A DNA stretch of 6,470 bases from NCBI GenBank assembly GCA_947178045.1, contig CAMWWR010000112.1:1-6470 (forward strand), given 5' to 3'. The position numbers and the translations under genes were made by a program. Positions 6,235 to 6,470 of this stretch are shown in pieces. The notes under the pieces were generated by a model. It did not search any database and was not told the origin of the DNA. It saw only the letters and a program-made list of their open reading frames with translations. The number at the start of each line of letters is the position of its first letter. The first letter of the stretch is position 1. Origin of the DNA: an uncultured Clostridia bacterium. GTDB lineage: Bacteria; Bacillota; Clostridia; Lachnospirales; Lachnospiraceae.

Positions 6235-6334
6235 CGGGAGGTAGCTCAACTGGGTAGAGCAGCAAAATAGTGCTTCATGTCCGTGGAGCTTACAGCAATT
6301 TTGCGTGTCGGAGGTTCGACTCCTCCCCTCCCGA
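6235..6334 (+). tRNA. Class I tRNA-like RNA with expanded anticodon arm (body resembles tRNA-Pro)
   Basis: Every arm except the anticodon loop is canonical. The acceptor stem is 7 bp, CGGGAGG (6235-6241) with CCTCCCG (6327-6333), and the discriminator is A6334. The D stem is GCTC/GAGC (6244-6247, 6257-6260) with A14 and GG in the loop. The variable loop is GTGTC (5 nt), and the T arm is GGAGG-TTCGACT-CCTCC (6310-6326). The anticodon stem GCAAA (6262-6266) pairs with TTTGC (6300-6304), but the loop is 33 nt instead of 7. Inside it, 6272-6278 and 6283-6289 form a 7-bp hairpin with loop GTCC. Removing 26 nt would leave a 74-nt tRNA. C1-G72, A73 and the variable/T-arm sequence resemble tRNA-Pro, yet no single excision yields an NGG anticodon; GCA, ACA, AGA or AGT are the possible readings. 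CCA is not encoded. Function as a translating tRNA is uncertain. Confidence 0.7.
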
Positions 6335-6338
6335 TTAT

Positions 6339-6464
6339 GGCGATGTGGCGGAACTGGAAGACGCGGAAGTTATGGGATGCGGTCATGTTCGTGACCCAAA
6401 CAGCGATTTTCCTGAGGGGACTTTTGATGGAACATCACTGCAGGTTCAAATCCTGCCATCGCCA
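6339..6464 (+). tRNA. Class II tRNA-Leu-like RNA with expanded anticodon arm
   Basis: It lies 4 nt after the previous RNA, so the two are very likely cotranscribed. The acceptor is GGCGATG (6339-6345) with CATCGCC (6457-6463), discriminator A6464. The D arm GCG-GAACTGGAAGA-CGC (6348-6364) is Leu-like. The T arm is GCAGG-TTCAAAT-CCTGC (6440-6456). A class II variable arm, TGATG-GAA-CATCA (6425-6437), is present. The anticodon stem can form as AAGTT (6367-6371) with GACTT (6419-6423), closing a 47-nt loop whose 3' end reads C-T-GAG-G-G (6412-6418), a normal Leu(GAG) loop with U33. Removing 40-42 nt would give a tRNA of 84-86 nt. Alternatively GGAAG (6365-6369) pairs with TTTCC (6408-6412). The inserted part carries the same hairpin module as its neighbour. 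CCA is not encoded. Confidence 0.7.
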
Positions 6465-6470
6465 GTCCGG

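Noticed and set aside
6262..6424. Group I or group II introns in the tRNA genes
   Set aside because: The excess is only about 26 and 40-42 nt, far too short for either catalytic core.
6235..6464. Simple tRNA pseudogenes
   Set aside because: Both acceptor stems, both T arms and the D arms are fully paired with canonical loop bases, and the inserted hairpins show compensatory changes, which decay would not preserve.

Overview
The window looks like chromosomal DNA from a Gram-positive gut or rumen Clostridia, most likely Lachnospiraceae. This is inferred from strong GGAGG-type ribosome binding sites, moderately GC-rich coding sequence with AT-rich spacers, and a family mix of PD-(D/E)XK nuclease, PflX-type radical SAM enzyme, YwqG, GH8 Rex and PepT that is familiar in that group. 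No species can be named from the sequence alone.

Layout. Three genes on the minus strand fill the left half: a PD-(D/E)XK nuclease-like gene running off the left edge (1-609), a PflX-like radical SAM activase (959-2041) and a YwqG/DUF1963 protein (2304-3191). A divergent promoter region (3192-3456) separates them from two plus-strand genes: a cytoplasmic GH8 reducing-end xylose-releasing exo-oligoxylanase (3457-4611) and the tripeptidase PepT (4881-6095). The right end (6235-6464) carries two tandem tRNA-shaped RNA genes, only 4 nt apart. Both have intact acceptor, D and T arms, but their anticodon arms are greatly enlarged.

Function. The protein genes are catabolic or housekeeping: Rex trims xylo-oligosaccharides and PepT trims tripeptides, both in the cytoplasm. 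There is no obvious joint pathway, and the promoters indicate separate transcription of rex, pepT and the ywqG-like gene.

Most unusual content. (1) The two tRNA-like genes share a homologous 31-nt module in their expanded anticodon loops. It contains a hairpin whose stem differs by compensatory base changes, plus a conserved ACAGCRATTTT tail. Subtracting the excess leaves about 74 nt and 84-86 nt, normal class I and class II tRNA lengths, so an intron-like or otherwise specialised insertion is plausible. (2) Degenerate 30-bp tandem repeats occur at three separate places: inside the radical SAM gene (adding 10-residue repeats), across the stop codon of the ywqG-like gene, and in the pepT leader. 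(3) A 145-bp MITE-like element with imperfect terminal inverted repeats lies upstream of the radical SAM gene.
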